Source: Plantago elongata
Taxonomy: Eukaryota > Streptophyta > Magnoliopsida > Lamiales > Plantaginaceae
Direction of reading: 5' to 3'
Length of the DNA: 64,000 nucleotides
Assembly (NCBI GenBank): GCA_036897095.1
Contig: JAYMSP010000207.1
Coordinates: 1-64,000 of the forward strand
A program made the translations under genes and the position numbers. Shown here in pieces: positions 1-10,540 of this stretch (position 1 is its first letter; the number at the start of each line of letters is the position of its first letter). A model generated the notes under the pieces. The model did not search any database. It was given only the letters and a program-made list of their open reading frames with translations, and was not told where the DNA came from.

Positions 1-677
1 TGCAATTGCAGACCTTCCCATTAACTCCAACTTTCTCAGACAACAAGAATGCCAAATCTCCACTTCCACAGCACACATCCAGTACAGTGTCTCCTTCTTT
101 GGCTCTGTTAGTACAGAAACCAGTCAAAGGTCCTCTTTGTCACACTTAACTGAGCACATACCATTCACTTGAGATTATAAGCAATGTATCTGGAGTTCTT
201 CAATGAATGCTAATAAAAGATACAATCTTTACAATCCAACAAGTCCACTACAGCAAAATCTGCACTATATTTTTATTTTTATTTTGAAACGGCGCAAAAT
301 CTGCACTATTGATAAACTCAAGCTTTAGACAGTGAAAACAGTACCCACTCCAAGAAACAGACATCCTCTTCCACACTCTATGCCTTCCCAAACTAAGCAG
401 ATCATTCAACTGCAATAAAAACAAACAGATAAAGGAAGAATCTTTTATAAAAAAAACTCAAAACCCAATTACGAAATGACTAAAATTAGCTTATTGAGGT
501 GATAAGGCATAGTATGAAGAAGATAAGGTATGAAAGAGGGCATACATTGTCATAGACAGGTGCAATGCGATTGAAGAGGGCTTGCCGGTCTGAGGCGGCG
601 CATTGAACCGGCCGGGGAAGTGACCGGGATTCTGGCCGGCCTGAGGGTAGAGTGAAGTGCAGTGCTGTTGCAGCCAT
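1..677 (-). CDS. MENG: 2-phytyl-1,4-naphthoquinone methyltransferase, 5' part (partial)
   Basis: Three exons on the minus strand, 677-546, 409-345 and 104 to the left edge, joined with consistent phase (132 nt, then 65 nt, then an exon starting in phase 2). The protein begins MAATALHF and has a Ser/Arg/Pro-rich stretch like a plastid transit peptide for about 30 residues. It then reads FNRIAPVYDN, LNDLLSLGRHRVWKRMSVSW and the SAM-binding motif I VLDVCCGSGDLAF. This order is that of plant MENG, the UbiE/COQ5-family enzyme that methylates the naphthoquinone ring in the last part of phylloquinone (vitamin K1) synthesis in chloroplasts. The start is the first ATG of the exon, just before the transit-like segment. 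The C-terminal half lies outside the window. COQ5-type mitochondrial paralogues are less likely because the exon 1-2 wording matches MENG closely from memory. Confidence 0.88.
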
Positions 678-2461
678 TAATTCTCTTTCGAAGAACTATG
701 ACCTTCGTTTTTTGGATTGACTTATCTGATCTTACCATTATTGACGAAGAGTGAACAGTTTCTTCAGTAAAACTTGTTATTGTTGTTAATTTTCTATCCG
801 CATCCACTCAACTAAAATACACAAAGTTTACAAAGTTTTATGAAATATGATCTTCATACGAGATGAACTATATTATCAACAAAAATATTAATACTACTAA
901 TTAAAACAATTTTATTTAAATAGATCTTGTTGTATGAACTATATTATCAATAAAAATACTCATACTACTAATCAAAACACTTATATTTAAATAGATCTTG
1001 TTGTAATATGAAAAAAAAATTAATGTCGCTAATATGGGTAGTTTAATTAATAACGTTAATATTTTTGTTGGCAACATTGTCCGTCTCTACATAAAAATCG
1101 TATCTCATGAGACTTACTCTATGATATATAATTAGTAATTCATAATATGCTAATTGTGTAGATTGTTATGTTTTTTCGTCTCGGATAACTTCATACATCA
1201 ACCTTTACGCGAAAAGTTAAAGAATAATAAAAATTGAAAAATGTGAGGAACATGTATTTTTTAGTGACAAATATGTAGTATGTGTAAAGTTCAGATATAT
1301 ATATTATTTGTTCATGATAGGGTAGCTTCACTTTTTTAGTCATTTATGAAGTTCTATGATACAGCTAAAAATAATAATTTAGTATAAAAGTTACGCGGGA
1401 GAAGGGATGGAGTAATTGTAAGTAAATAGTTGTGGAATTTAGTAATATATGTTAATATTCCAACACTTCTCATACTCGTGGCCGATTTCAACCTCCTCGA
1501 GTTGAAATTAATATGGGGTGAAGATTATCTCCGTGGAGATTCAAACCCAGGTTCGACGTAAGCCAGAGACTCTAATACTATGATAGAATTTATCTCATCT
1601 AAAAATTGAACTTGTAGAGAGTTGTGAAATCAAGTCATCTATGTTAATACTAATAAAAAATATTGATTCAGTTAATAGTTCTAAAAAAGTAATTATTACA
1701 TACAATCATATTATTAGTAAATGAAATTTAAATGTTCCTATTGTTAGTAAATTTTACTGGCTGTTAGAAAATTACTAATAATAGAATTTCTTTTTTCATT
1801 TTCTAATTAGCCTAACTAATTTTTCTTAATTATATGTCTGACTTGATTAAAATTAGTTTAAGTAGTTTCTTCCCGCACTTCCTTAATTTTAAGCTTTATT
1901 AATTTTAGACTGAATCGAATCAAACTTTATATTTCATTTGTTATTATACATTTGATAAAACTGATGTATTTAACTTTTTATAGTATAAATTTAAAATTAA
2001 AAAAAAAATTACCCGCCGGTACAGCGTATTCAGAGTAACTAATATATATTAATACTGCCTTTTGACGAATACAGCACAGGTTGAAAATTGATTGTCAGCC
2101 ATTAAAATTTGTTCATGCTACAAAATACTCAAACCAATCACTGGATATGAAGCAATGAATTCCACAAACAAGTTATGCAATTAAACCAGATAGGAAATGA
2201 GGGTGATTGAGGTTATAAGAAGGGATAGAGCGACAACCAGTCATTAAGCAATGGATTAGAGAAGTATCAATGCTTAGTACAGTAGTTTATCATACATTTA
2301 TACATCTAGAAATAATTATTTCAACACTAATAATGTAACAAGAAGTTAGTTAGGGTCCAATTCTTTAGAGAATACAGAGCTACATACATTATTAGCTAGC
2401 CATTAGATACATTACTTACTAAACTTGCAACAACTGAACAAGTAATCATATTTGCAGTCAA
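678..2461. other. AT-rich spacer between MENG-like and KNOX genes
   Basis: No coding region is visible. 678 to about 830 is the likely leader/promoter side of the MENG-like gene. 870-1000 holds two near-identical stretches around 'tatatttaaatagatcttgttg'-type words, a short local duplication. About 1395-1412 looks like a Stowaway MITE end (gggatggagta). An LTR-type fossil is listed separately at 1430-1660. 2040-2461 is the likely 3' UTR side of the KNOX gene. Confidence 0.6.
1430..1660 (-). mobile_element. LTR/TRIM-type retroelement fossil (fragment)
   Basis: The stretch contains a minus-strand sequence close to the initiator-Met-tRNA primer-binding site, seen on the plus strand as ctctaatacta around 1571-1581. 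This is followed by a segment like the start of a plant LTR (gatagaatttatctcatct). Words around 'agttgtg-aat..atgttaatatt' occur on both sides (about 1428-1465 and 1620-1655), as expected of two short terminal repeats. There is no room for coding domains. It is heavily decayed and probably old. Confidence 0.4.
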
Positions 2462-5400
2462 TCAGTCTTCTGTAAAGAAATGACCAGAGAGATTGTTCAT
2501 GATAGCGAGCTGCATGTTCTCAGATGGCTTCCAGTGCCGTTTCCTTTGGTTTATGAACCAGTTGTTGATTTGCTTCTGATCCAATCCTGTTGATTCTGCC
2601 AATGATATTTTATCCGCCTCCTGTGTACATATGCATGAAAACAGAAATTACGAATCAGCCTTTCTATCACGACTATGGTTAAAATGCTAACTAACTAACT
2701 AACCCTTTAGCCGTTTCAAAAAAAAAAAAATGCTAACTGACTAACCGTTGGGTATGGCCATTTGTAGTGAACATTCCACCATTCAAGTAAAGCTTGTCTG
2801 GACTCCTTAGGTAGCTTTCCTTTCTTCTTCTTCTTCGAGAATTCAAGCTTTAGGTTACTGATGTGGCTACCATACCTCCGTAAGAGCTTGTCCTTGAGTT
2901 CGCGGTCTTCACTCCTTGTTTGAGCATCTTGTGCTTCTGTTTCCCCTCCACTCAGCTCGTCATCAGATGATAGTGAACCATCATCTACCACCCAGAAAAA
3001 AGATAGCAAGTGTGGAATTACTTTCACAAGTGATTATAGAACAATGCCGAAAGCATGGCTACAGATGCAAAAGTTCAAACATTTGCAATAATGTAAGCTC
3101 TGATTTGGATCAGCATTCCACATTCAGTTATCGCCAATCTTAGCTTATAATCGCCCGTTCTTGAGAAAAATAACTCTCCAGAATACGAATTTCAAAAGGC
3201 GCGCCACTTGGTTCTACCCTTTCTTTGGAACCCATCAATTAAAGGGGTTAAGGGTCTATCATAGGGGTGCTTAAAATATTTGGTTAATAAATATATTGAA
3301 GGTTTTATAGCTTACAATTTCACATAGCTAATCCTCAACATTATCATTTATATGTTAATCAAAGTCGCGGACCAAACAATTTCGTGCAAACATTTTTCCA
3401 GATAAGTCTTAGTCAAATATGAAGTGCTTGCAAGGTCGGTCAACATAAAGTAAGCAATTAACTACTTAAACCATTATGGGCGGCTAGCAGAACTATTTAT
3501 GGGCCAGGCCCAAAGGATTCTGCTCCCACCTTCCAACAATGTTCCTTGCTTCATAATCACTAATCAGTTCACCTTTCACCCGATAATAATTTTAAAAATC
3601 TCTATGTTCACCGCTAAAATACATTTGAGTGAGGCTCCTGGGACCTAAGATACGATTTCTAAATAATATATCTAAATACAAATATATGCAAGATTTTAAA
3701 TTCTGGGAGGAAGTAATTATATATGTAGACCAAGGGGGAATCTAAAGATACTAGGTATAAAAAAAATTTGTTCTCAAAATTTAGAGCGGACGAACGCTTC
3801 AAGGGAATGGTTAAACAAGCAATATACATGACCCATGAGATGTCGAACCAAGTTGAAGAAAACATGCAATTGTGGAAGGGTTGGGGGTGAAGTAAACAAG
3901 AGTGGTGATGGTGCATGTGTGGGCTATTCCATGATGTGGGCCGGACCAATCAGCGTAAACCCCGGGCGTCCATGTGAATGATCGACCGTCCGCATTATCC
4001 GGGCTTTTCTCCAATAAAGTATGTTCCCTTGTACTGACCCACATTTTTCTTGCCTCTCCTTTCATTTGCAAACATTTTTAGTCTTCTCTTCTGCCCTCCA
4101 TGACCCTACCCACTTTCCTACACCACATTTTCACTCGATAATTTCTTGGTCATGCGACCTGCACACTAAAGCCGATATGAATATTCATGACTTGAAGCTC
4201 AAATGAATCTGTGTTGCATAATCGCAAAATCCCCCACGGGCATAGAACACGCCCTTGAGGATCCAGACATGTCGGATTCATGAGAATAGCTAAGCATAAG
4301 ATCGATTCTGCTACACGAACCTTTTGAGGATTCCTCTCACTTTTAGGGACACGAGGTTGTTCAACAACTAAGAAAAGAGACAATAAAACCTTTTCAAGTG
4401 AAAATTAAACCTACACTTCAAGGCTTAGAGGTTACTCAAGGATAAGCCCTCAAAGCGACCCTACATATCACGATAAGAGACAAGCCGACAAGATCCGGAG
4501 ATGACATTACGGGAATTAATCCTTTCATTGCCTACAAATACCTCTCTCAAATCCATTTATGAGATTCACAATTATTATAATCCCCACCATATTACTTGGA
4601 GAGCTTCAAGGCATCCCTCGATCATTGTTAAATCACAACCTGTTTGCCACGAAGAGACACTCTAATCCCTTCTCCCTCTCTTGATACTCACATGCATCAC
4701 CCCCAAAGTTGAAGGATAGTTATTGGACAGTTGATTAGAAATAATATTAATCGATGTTATTCAAACAATGTAAATTGGCGAGAAAGAGGACAAATTTCAA
4801 AACTAATACTCATGTTCCTTGCTTTTAACACATACTTCCTCTGTTTCAGTTTGGAAGTCCCGCGGAACCGGACACAAATTTTAAGAAAAAAGTAATAAAG
4901 TAGGAAAGAAGAAAAGATAATAACTTATGAATGTAATTGGATAAAATAGAAGAAATAATGAATAAAGTATGAGAGATAATTATAAAGTAGGAGAAACATT
5001 TTTTATTCAAGGAAGCGGGACTTCCAAATCAAAACAGCCGAAAATGAAAAGTGAAACTTATAACGTTAGTGTTCAACTTGTAACACACTACTACAAAAAA
5101 ATTAAAGTAAGTTGAGGTATCAATTAACTATCAAATGCAACCCACTGTTGACATCAAATATCATTTCTCAAATAGCAAATGTCTTCTGGACTATTTGAGA
5201 TAGAACTCCAATTGAGTTTTGAGACAACTCAATCGGAGTTCTATTCCAAATAGTACATTGACCTTTAACTTTAACTATGTACTATATCAATTAAAACATT
5301 TTTTCAATGTCATTCTTATATGGAACCTACTCTATCAGAACCTGGGGTATAATCTCATTAATATGTGAAGTGTAGACCTGAGACCCAACTTATATATAGT

Positions 5401-8400
5401 TTTTTGGACTTTTACAATTGATACTGTAAAATGAAGAAGGATAATATTTATATATTCAAATTAAAAACTAATAGAAGTCCTATAGAAAAACCCAAACATG
5501 TGGCCATATAATAATACACTAGTGATTTGATCTAGGTTTTTACTCAAATCATTAAGATACAGATTGGCAATACACCTATATAATATAAGAGTGGCATATT
5601 CAGCGACATATAATAATTCACTAGTCACAACTGTACATAAATTGGCGCGGTTAGCTGCAAAAGAGATGTGGTCTAAAATACATAAATTAGAGAAACATAT
5701 ATAGTCGACACGTTCGAATTCTGGACATTTCCTTCGCAATTCGATTTTGCATTTGTCCATTTTCCCAACCCCAGACATTTGTGGACCCAGACTTGGCTAC
5801 ACTAATTTCTCCACTTCCCTTTTCCTCTCTTTAGTCCTTTTCCATCTCAATCCTCACAACACATCTCAATTCTCAAGCATTTACACGCGAGGAAATAATC
5901 TAGCCCTAAAACTCACAAGGAAAATATGCATGCTTAAGAAAACTACATGTCAACCTCCATCAAAGGTAACCTATGTTGTTTGGCAAAACAACCGATAATA
6001 CATGTATATTGTTGTACTTGGTAACTGATCGGTAGTTAATCAGTGACCTTATTTTTTAAAAGTTAAAATCCAATGCGTATTTTCTTCAAATCAGTGGCCT
6101 TGTTAACATCCAACTCACCTAATTACAATGGTCAAGATAAGGTAACTAATTGTGGATGAACAAAACACACACTATGAGTTAGCGACTGGACTGTATATTT
6201 ACAGTCTTTCTTGTGTCACGTAGAACATTTCCTAAATTTAAAACAGTTTAAATGAGAAAACTTCACCATAGACAAGCCAGAAAAGGAACACAACAACAAA
6301 AGTTGAATGGCATTGGGTGCCAGGTGCTGCTATCCTATGGGTGGGCAAACATTACGGAATTACGTAATAGACTGCAAATCACATAAGACAAGTCAAACTG
6401 CAAAGACTCAGACTCGAAACATATAAACTTTATAAAGATCCTTCCCAGGAGAGTTTGAGTATGTGACTAAGAAGATCTTCTCATTTTTTAACCCAGAAAC
6501 CGTGCGGATAAAAATGACAAATTTTTTGTAACGTCTAAAGATGAAGGGAGAGCTGAATGTTCATTAACGCCCAAAATAAAAAGGATAGCACAGAATGCTA
6601 ATGGAACTATATATTAGTAGACGGACATTGTGAAGATAAGGTATAATACTCAAACCAATGGTCAGGCAGCTAGAAATAATATATCATGGGGACAGCATCT
6701 TGACATACTGGTACTACAACACTATGGATGCACGTGAAAAGGTGCACATATGATAACATTTTGTCTATAATACCATATTCTGGATAGATTTTACTCCACA
6801 ATACCACAATATTCTACACACCCAGTTGTTTACCGTGTGGATTTAGATCATCACACGTTCATAACTACACACCATTGGTAACTGGTAAGTTCGATGATCT
6901 ATTTCTACCACATGATTCATATGCATATGCATATGCATATTAGGATCAAGAACCCAACAAGTGAAAACCGTCGATGGTGGCACAGAGAACTTGTTCAAAT
7001 CTCAACACAGGAAAAGAGATTAAGAATCTACAAAAGCGAGACAGTTTGGAGCACAAAAAGGAACAGCCAGCTATAAGTATTTAGAAATAAAACATCTGAA
7101 AAGTTCTTGTACTTCCAACTAAAAACAACTAATTGTTGTCAACCATACCGATCTTACTACTTTATCACCATTCTTTTAGGCTATCTCAACAAAAAAGCAA
7201 TTAAGTATTGAAGTTCAAAGCCTGCCGCAATACGTGTATCAATGGCTAACGCATGACAGTTCGCAAAAACCTTTGGAGTATTTTTTATGTTCTTTACTTT
7301 GTCTGTGAACTCACTAATTAACAAGCTAAGTACAGATTATAACATGTCAAGTGAATTAATAACAGATCCCGATTGTACTTATCCGAAAAGCTTACATCTT
7401 ACGTACAGTTTGAATCTATTATTAATTTGATCAGAGAATGCCACAATAACATAATCAAATTCTTAAAAAGAAGCAAATAAACACGTGATGGCACAGTAAC
7501 GTGAATTATGTGATAATTTACCTGTAATCAAGTACATGATTTTTCTTTAAATGGAATCAGCATAGCATACTTAATTAAGCAACTATCATGAGAAAGAAGC
7601 CATAGCTTTAACTGCCAACCAATGAGCAACTGCACAACGTTCAAGTGATTCTATCTCTCATGCATGTGAAGTGTGAGCAAACACTATCTATTGGGACTTG
7701 GAACTCATAGTTTTATTTAATCAAAGATGTAAACATCAGTTTATTCTTTGATGCAACATTATGTTCTTAACTGGTGTACTACAATGGTACCATATTTTTA
7801 CTTTTTTGTTGCACAATACAACAAATAAAAAATTATACAAACATGTTATAGCAAATAATAAACCGTGAACATCTGCTCAAGCCAAAATATCACAACGGAA
7901 CAAAGGAATGAAAGATAGTTTAGACAAGGCTTGAATGAATCGATTGCCACCAAAGTATTATTTATGAACGAGGACAAGCAACGTACCCGGGGCAAAATGA
8001 AGATGTAACAAAAGAGGTTAAAGATGAACTTACAAGGCACCAAATACAGATACATGCCTATGTAGAACGGGTGAATTTGTTGCGCCCCTCTTTGTTAGGA
8101 GAGAATGGAACTCTACGAGACAGGCTGCACGATTCTTACAACTTAATGTTTTAGCAGTGAGATGGAATTTAGCTTCAGTACGTCACTGATGAATCAACCA
8201 CATTAATACAGATTGCAATAAGAGGGTTGAGAACAATCCCTTGGTTGGTAGGAGTTTTTGCATTCGTTTAAACCACTGCTGAGCTGTTACTCTTACTTGA
8301 TGAAAGTATATATTGCATATATATTAATGAACATTATGGCCAACATATGTACTTAAATTAAATGTTCAAGACTAAACCTAATATTACATTGTTTCAACAA

Positions 8401-10540
8401 TGTGTTTAAATTATGTATTCAGAAGATTCAATTTTCTTGTTAATAAATTAGCCAGTCTCCGCAGGTTATTCTACATGATAACTAATGATGATCAGGGATG
8501 TTCAGGGTAGCTAATTTCTCGTAAACTCAGTTGAAGAGGGAATATCATCAACATAAAATGATAATTTAAGGGATTGGAGACTAAATTCAGCTGTCCAAAA
8601 CTAAAGGGTAACAGTACAAAACATATCAAATTTTGTTAGATCCACACCGTAAGTGTGTTCATTTCTTGTTTTTTTACGGCATTTTAGTTACAAATTTGCT
8701 CTTCGGCTGCCAAAAAATGAATGCGCACAGTTCTTTCCCGAAATAAAGGCAAGTGAGTGTATGTACTTGATTTGAGATATCTGAAATGTCAAGTTAAAGC
8801 AGAATCTCTAGCAATGAATAGTGTTTTCTTTAAAAAATTAAAGTTTGATTAGTATTTTCTACTGACACAAAAACCAAAGATAAGAAGAGGTTGGAAAAGA
8901 ACGAGAGAAAATGATAGTGCATGAAGACAAAGAAACCCCAAGAAGAGCAAGAAAAACTGCACTGGAAGTCTGAAAATGAAAGAGAAATTAAGGCAGATGT
9001 ATAGTATAGTCCCAATCACTGTCGCAAGTTATTACTCACTGCACAAATAAAAGACCACCTTGACTCTATTGTTTATCAGTATTTTTTTAAGGTTTACTCT
9101 TTTCAATGCACAGTACTACTGTATATATAGAGAGAACAAATGTTTTAACCAAAAGACAACATTCACAACTCACTTAAATGTTGCAATTCTTCTAGGGTTC
9201 TAGTTCTACTACTTTAGAAACATGAACTGGTTGGCCTTGTAGTTACAATTCTACAACGCCAACGTCGTGCGCAATCAATTTAAAACCCAGTCTAAGTAAT
9301 AACTTTCCGATAATCAAGTCTACTTGACAAGCTACACACAGTTAATTAGGACTCGTATTGCAATGTACTCCCTCCGTCCCGGTTTGAAATTTTCGTGGGA
9401 CCGGACACAAGTTTTAAAAAAAATTTGATAAATAAGTTAATAAATTATGAATGTGATTGAATAAAGTAGGATAAATAATGAATAAAGTATGAGATATAAT
9501 GTATAACGTAAGAGAAAGATTTTCTTTTTAAGGAAGCGAGACTTCCAAATCGGTACAGTCTGAAAAGCAGGACTACCGGGAATTCTAAACCGGGACGGAG
9601 GGAGTATTAATCAATAAACAGGTATACATGAAATGAGATTAATTAAGACAAGCAGGCAATAGTTAAGAGTGTTTGGAGTACCTTTACTGCTGCAAAGATT
9701 TCCCAGCTGCGTTTGGATGTTGGTGAGGAAGGAGGTTGCCTCGTCGAAAGGCCTCGCCAAATCCGACTTGTATTTCACCAGTATTTCATAGTACGTTTCC
9801 TGCATATGTAGTTGCAGTATAACTTACATTTACTCCTTCGAATCATACTATTCAGATAAATTTATTAATATTAATATAATACTATAGTAGCTTAATTAAC
9901 ACGAGAACATCGATTTTCATAAGGTAATCGAGCCAGTAATCGAAGTAGCTTAATGAACACAGACGGAGTCATAAGGTGATCGAGCGGTACCATAAACTCG
10001 TCTAGTTCAGGATCAGTTCCCAAACACATGGGAACTAGAAGGTCCTGGTATTTGGTGCTACACAGGTCGTCCTTTTCTCTTCTGATCTCTTCCAACAAAC
10101 CAGCTATTTCTGCCGGTGCTCCTACCTGCAACAGTTGAAACTTAATCAATTAGGGCTAATCACTAAATCAATGAGTTACGGAAATTAATTAGCATATGTA
10201 CCTTTTGGCAATCGATATAAGCATCAATGAGTTTAGGGTAACAAGGATGAGAAGCAATTCTGGATTTAAGCGAATCACAAGTAGCAGAAGCAGGCTCATC
10301 TTGTTGATGAGTGGTTGATTCGCAGTGGAATCCCAAATCGTCCGATTGAAAGCGGCGATGATCAGATAGAAGCATGGATGAAGTAGTACTAGTGTAGTGG
10401 TGATGAAGGTAATCTATGGCTGGAAAAATGCTCGGATCGGATATTATCAAATTTAAACCTCTGTCAGCGTAATCGTCACCAGCTCTACTGGTACTGCTCG
10501 TACTGGTGGTTGAATCGTGAAAACCGTACATTCTATCCAT
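2462..10540 (-). CDS. KNAT6: Class I KNOX homeodomain transcription factor, KNAT2/KNAT6 type
   Basis: Five exons: 10540-10202, 10125-9991, 9799-9682, 2984-2746 and 2620-2462; 990 nt in frame, 329 aa. KNOX1 spans about residues 90-135 ([18 protein letters not shown], then [14 protein letters not shown] across the exon 1/2 joint). KNOX2 spans about 145-195 (DPELDEFM, then [20 protein letters not shown]). The acidic SSDDELSGG linker follows, then ELK at 226-228, the [11 protein letters not shown] basic run, the TALE PYP at 274-276 and helix 3 [10 protein letters not shown] at 298-307. The N-terminus MDRMYGF and C-terminus FFTED match the Arabidopsis KNAT2/KNAT6 pair rather than STM or KNAT1. Such proteins bind DNA with BELL partners and keep meristem and organ-boundary cells undifferentiated. 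Which of KNAT2 or KNAT6 it is cannot be settled here. Intron 3 is 6697 bp, in the position (KNOX2 to ELK) where KNOX I genes usually carry their largest intron. Confidence 0.95.
4200..4740. mobile_element. Possible LTR remnant
   Basis: Base composition differs from the surrounding intron. It has a promoter-like core (cctacaaatacctctctc near 4529), followed by a C-rich leader-like stretch and pyrimidine-rich sequence, reminiscent of the U3/R part of a plant LTR. No matching second copy, target duplication or primer-binding site was found, so the call is weak. If it is an LTR it is old and incomplete. Confidence 0.25.
4835..5040. mobile_element. Stowaway-type MITE, degraded copy
   Basis: It opens with cttcctctgtttcagtttgg after a TA, a drifted form of the ctccctccgtccc end. 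The interior (ggaccggacacaa-like words, aataatgaataaagtatgag, ggaagcgggacttccaaatc) matches the intact element at 9368-9604 over most of its length. The right end has lost the gggacggagggag terminus. Confidence 0.75.
5086..5130 (+). mobile_element. Orphan CACTA (En/Spm) transposon terminus
   Basis: cactactacaaaaaaa at 5086-5101 is the standard terminal motif of plant CACTA elements. I did not find the matching inverted end (tttttgtagtagtg) in the intron, so this is a one-ended fragment or its partner has diverged. Confidence 0.5.
5191..5253. repeat. 63-nt near-perfect hairpin in KNOX intron 3
   Basis: The arm starting ctatttgagatagaactcc pairs with the arm ending ggagttctattccaaatag. The stem is about 28 bp with three mismatches around a 7-nt loop (ttgagac). 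It lies about 100 bp inside the CACTA-type end and may be a subterminal foldback of that element. Confidence 0.8.
6917..6942. repeat. ATGCAT microsatellite
   Basis: About four copies of the hexamer atgcat in KNOX intron 3 (catatgcatatgcatatgca). ATGCAT/CATGCA words also act as RY-type elements, but a simple repeat is the safer reading. Confidence 0.8.
9368..9604. mobile_element. Stowaway MITE, intact-looking, 237 bp
   Basis: The terminal inverted repeats ctccctccgtcccggttt and aaaccgggacggagggag are flanked by TA on both sides (9366-9367 and 9605-9606), the mariner/Stowaway target duplication. There is no coding capacity. The element lies only 77 bp inside the intron from the exon 3 donor of the KNOX gene. 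Near-perfect ends suggest a fairly recent insertion. Confidence 0.92.

Larger units (their letters stand above)
2985..9681 (-). other. Giant intron 3 of the KNOX gene (6.7 kb)
   Basis: It is bounded by the exon 3 donor (G|GTACTCC at 9682/9681) and the exon 4 acceptor (GGTAG|ATGATG at 2985/2984). It contains a Stowaway MITE next to the donor, an older relative at 4835-5040, an orphan CACTA-type end at 5086, a hairpin at 5191-5253, a GC-rich island near 3920-4015 and a possible LTR scrap at 4200-4740. 5300-9360 is mostly unremarkable AT-rich sequence apart from the ATGCAT microsatellite at 6917-6942. Small open frames here lack any recognisable domain. Confidence 0.9.

Noticed and set aside
1540-1560. 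ggttcga word as a tRNA B box (also near 44431 and 63365)
   Set aside because: No A box, acceptor stem or cloverleaf can be formed around any of the three.
3659-4071. Two overlapping minus-strand frames in KNOX intron 3
   Set aside because: No domain, low complexity and His/Ser-rich. Located inside an intron with no splice or promoter support.
9611-10149. KNOX2 and part of KNOX1 as a separate gene from the homeobox exons at 2.4-3.0 kb
   Set aside because: Phase joins perfectly across the 6.7-kb gap (exon 3 ends with one base, exon 4 starts with two). No other homeobox or MEINOX exons exist nearby, and a giant intron at this point is normal for class I KNOX genes.
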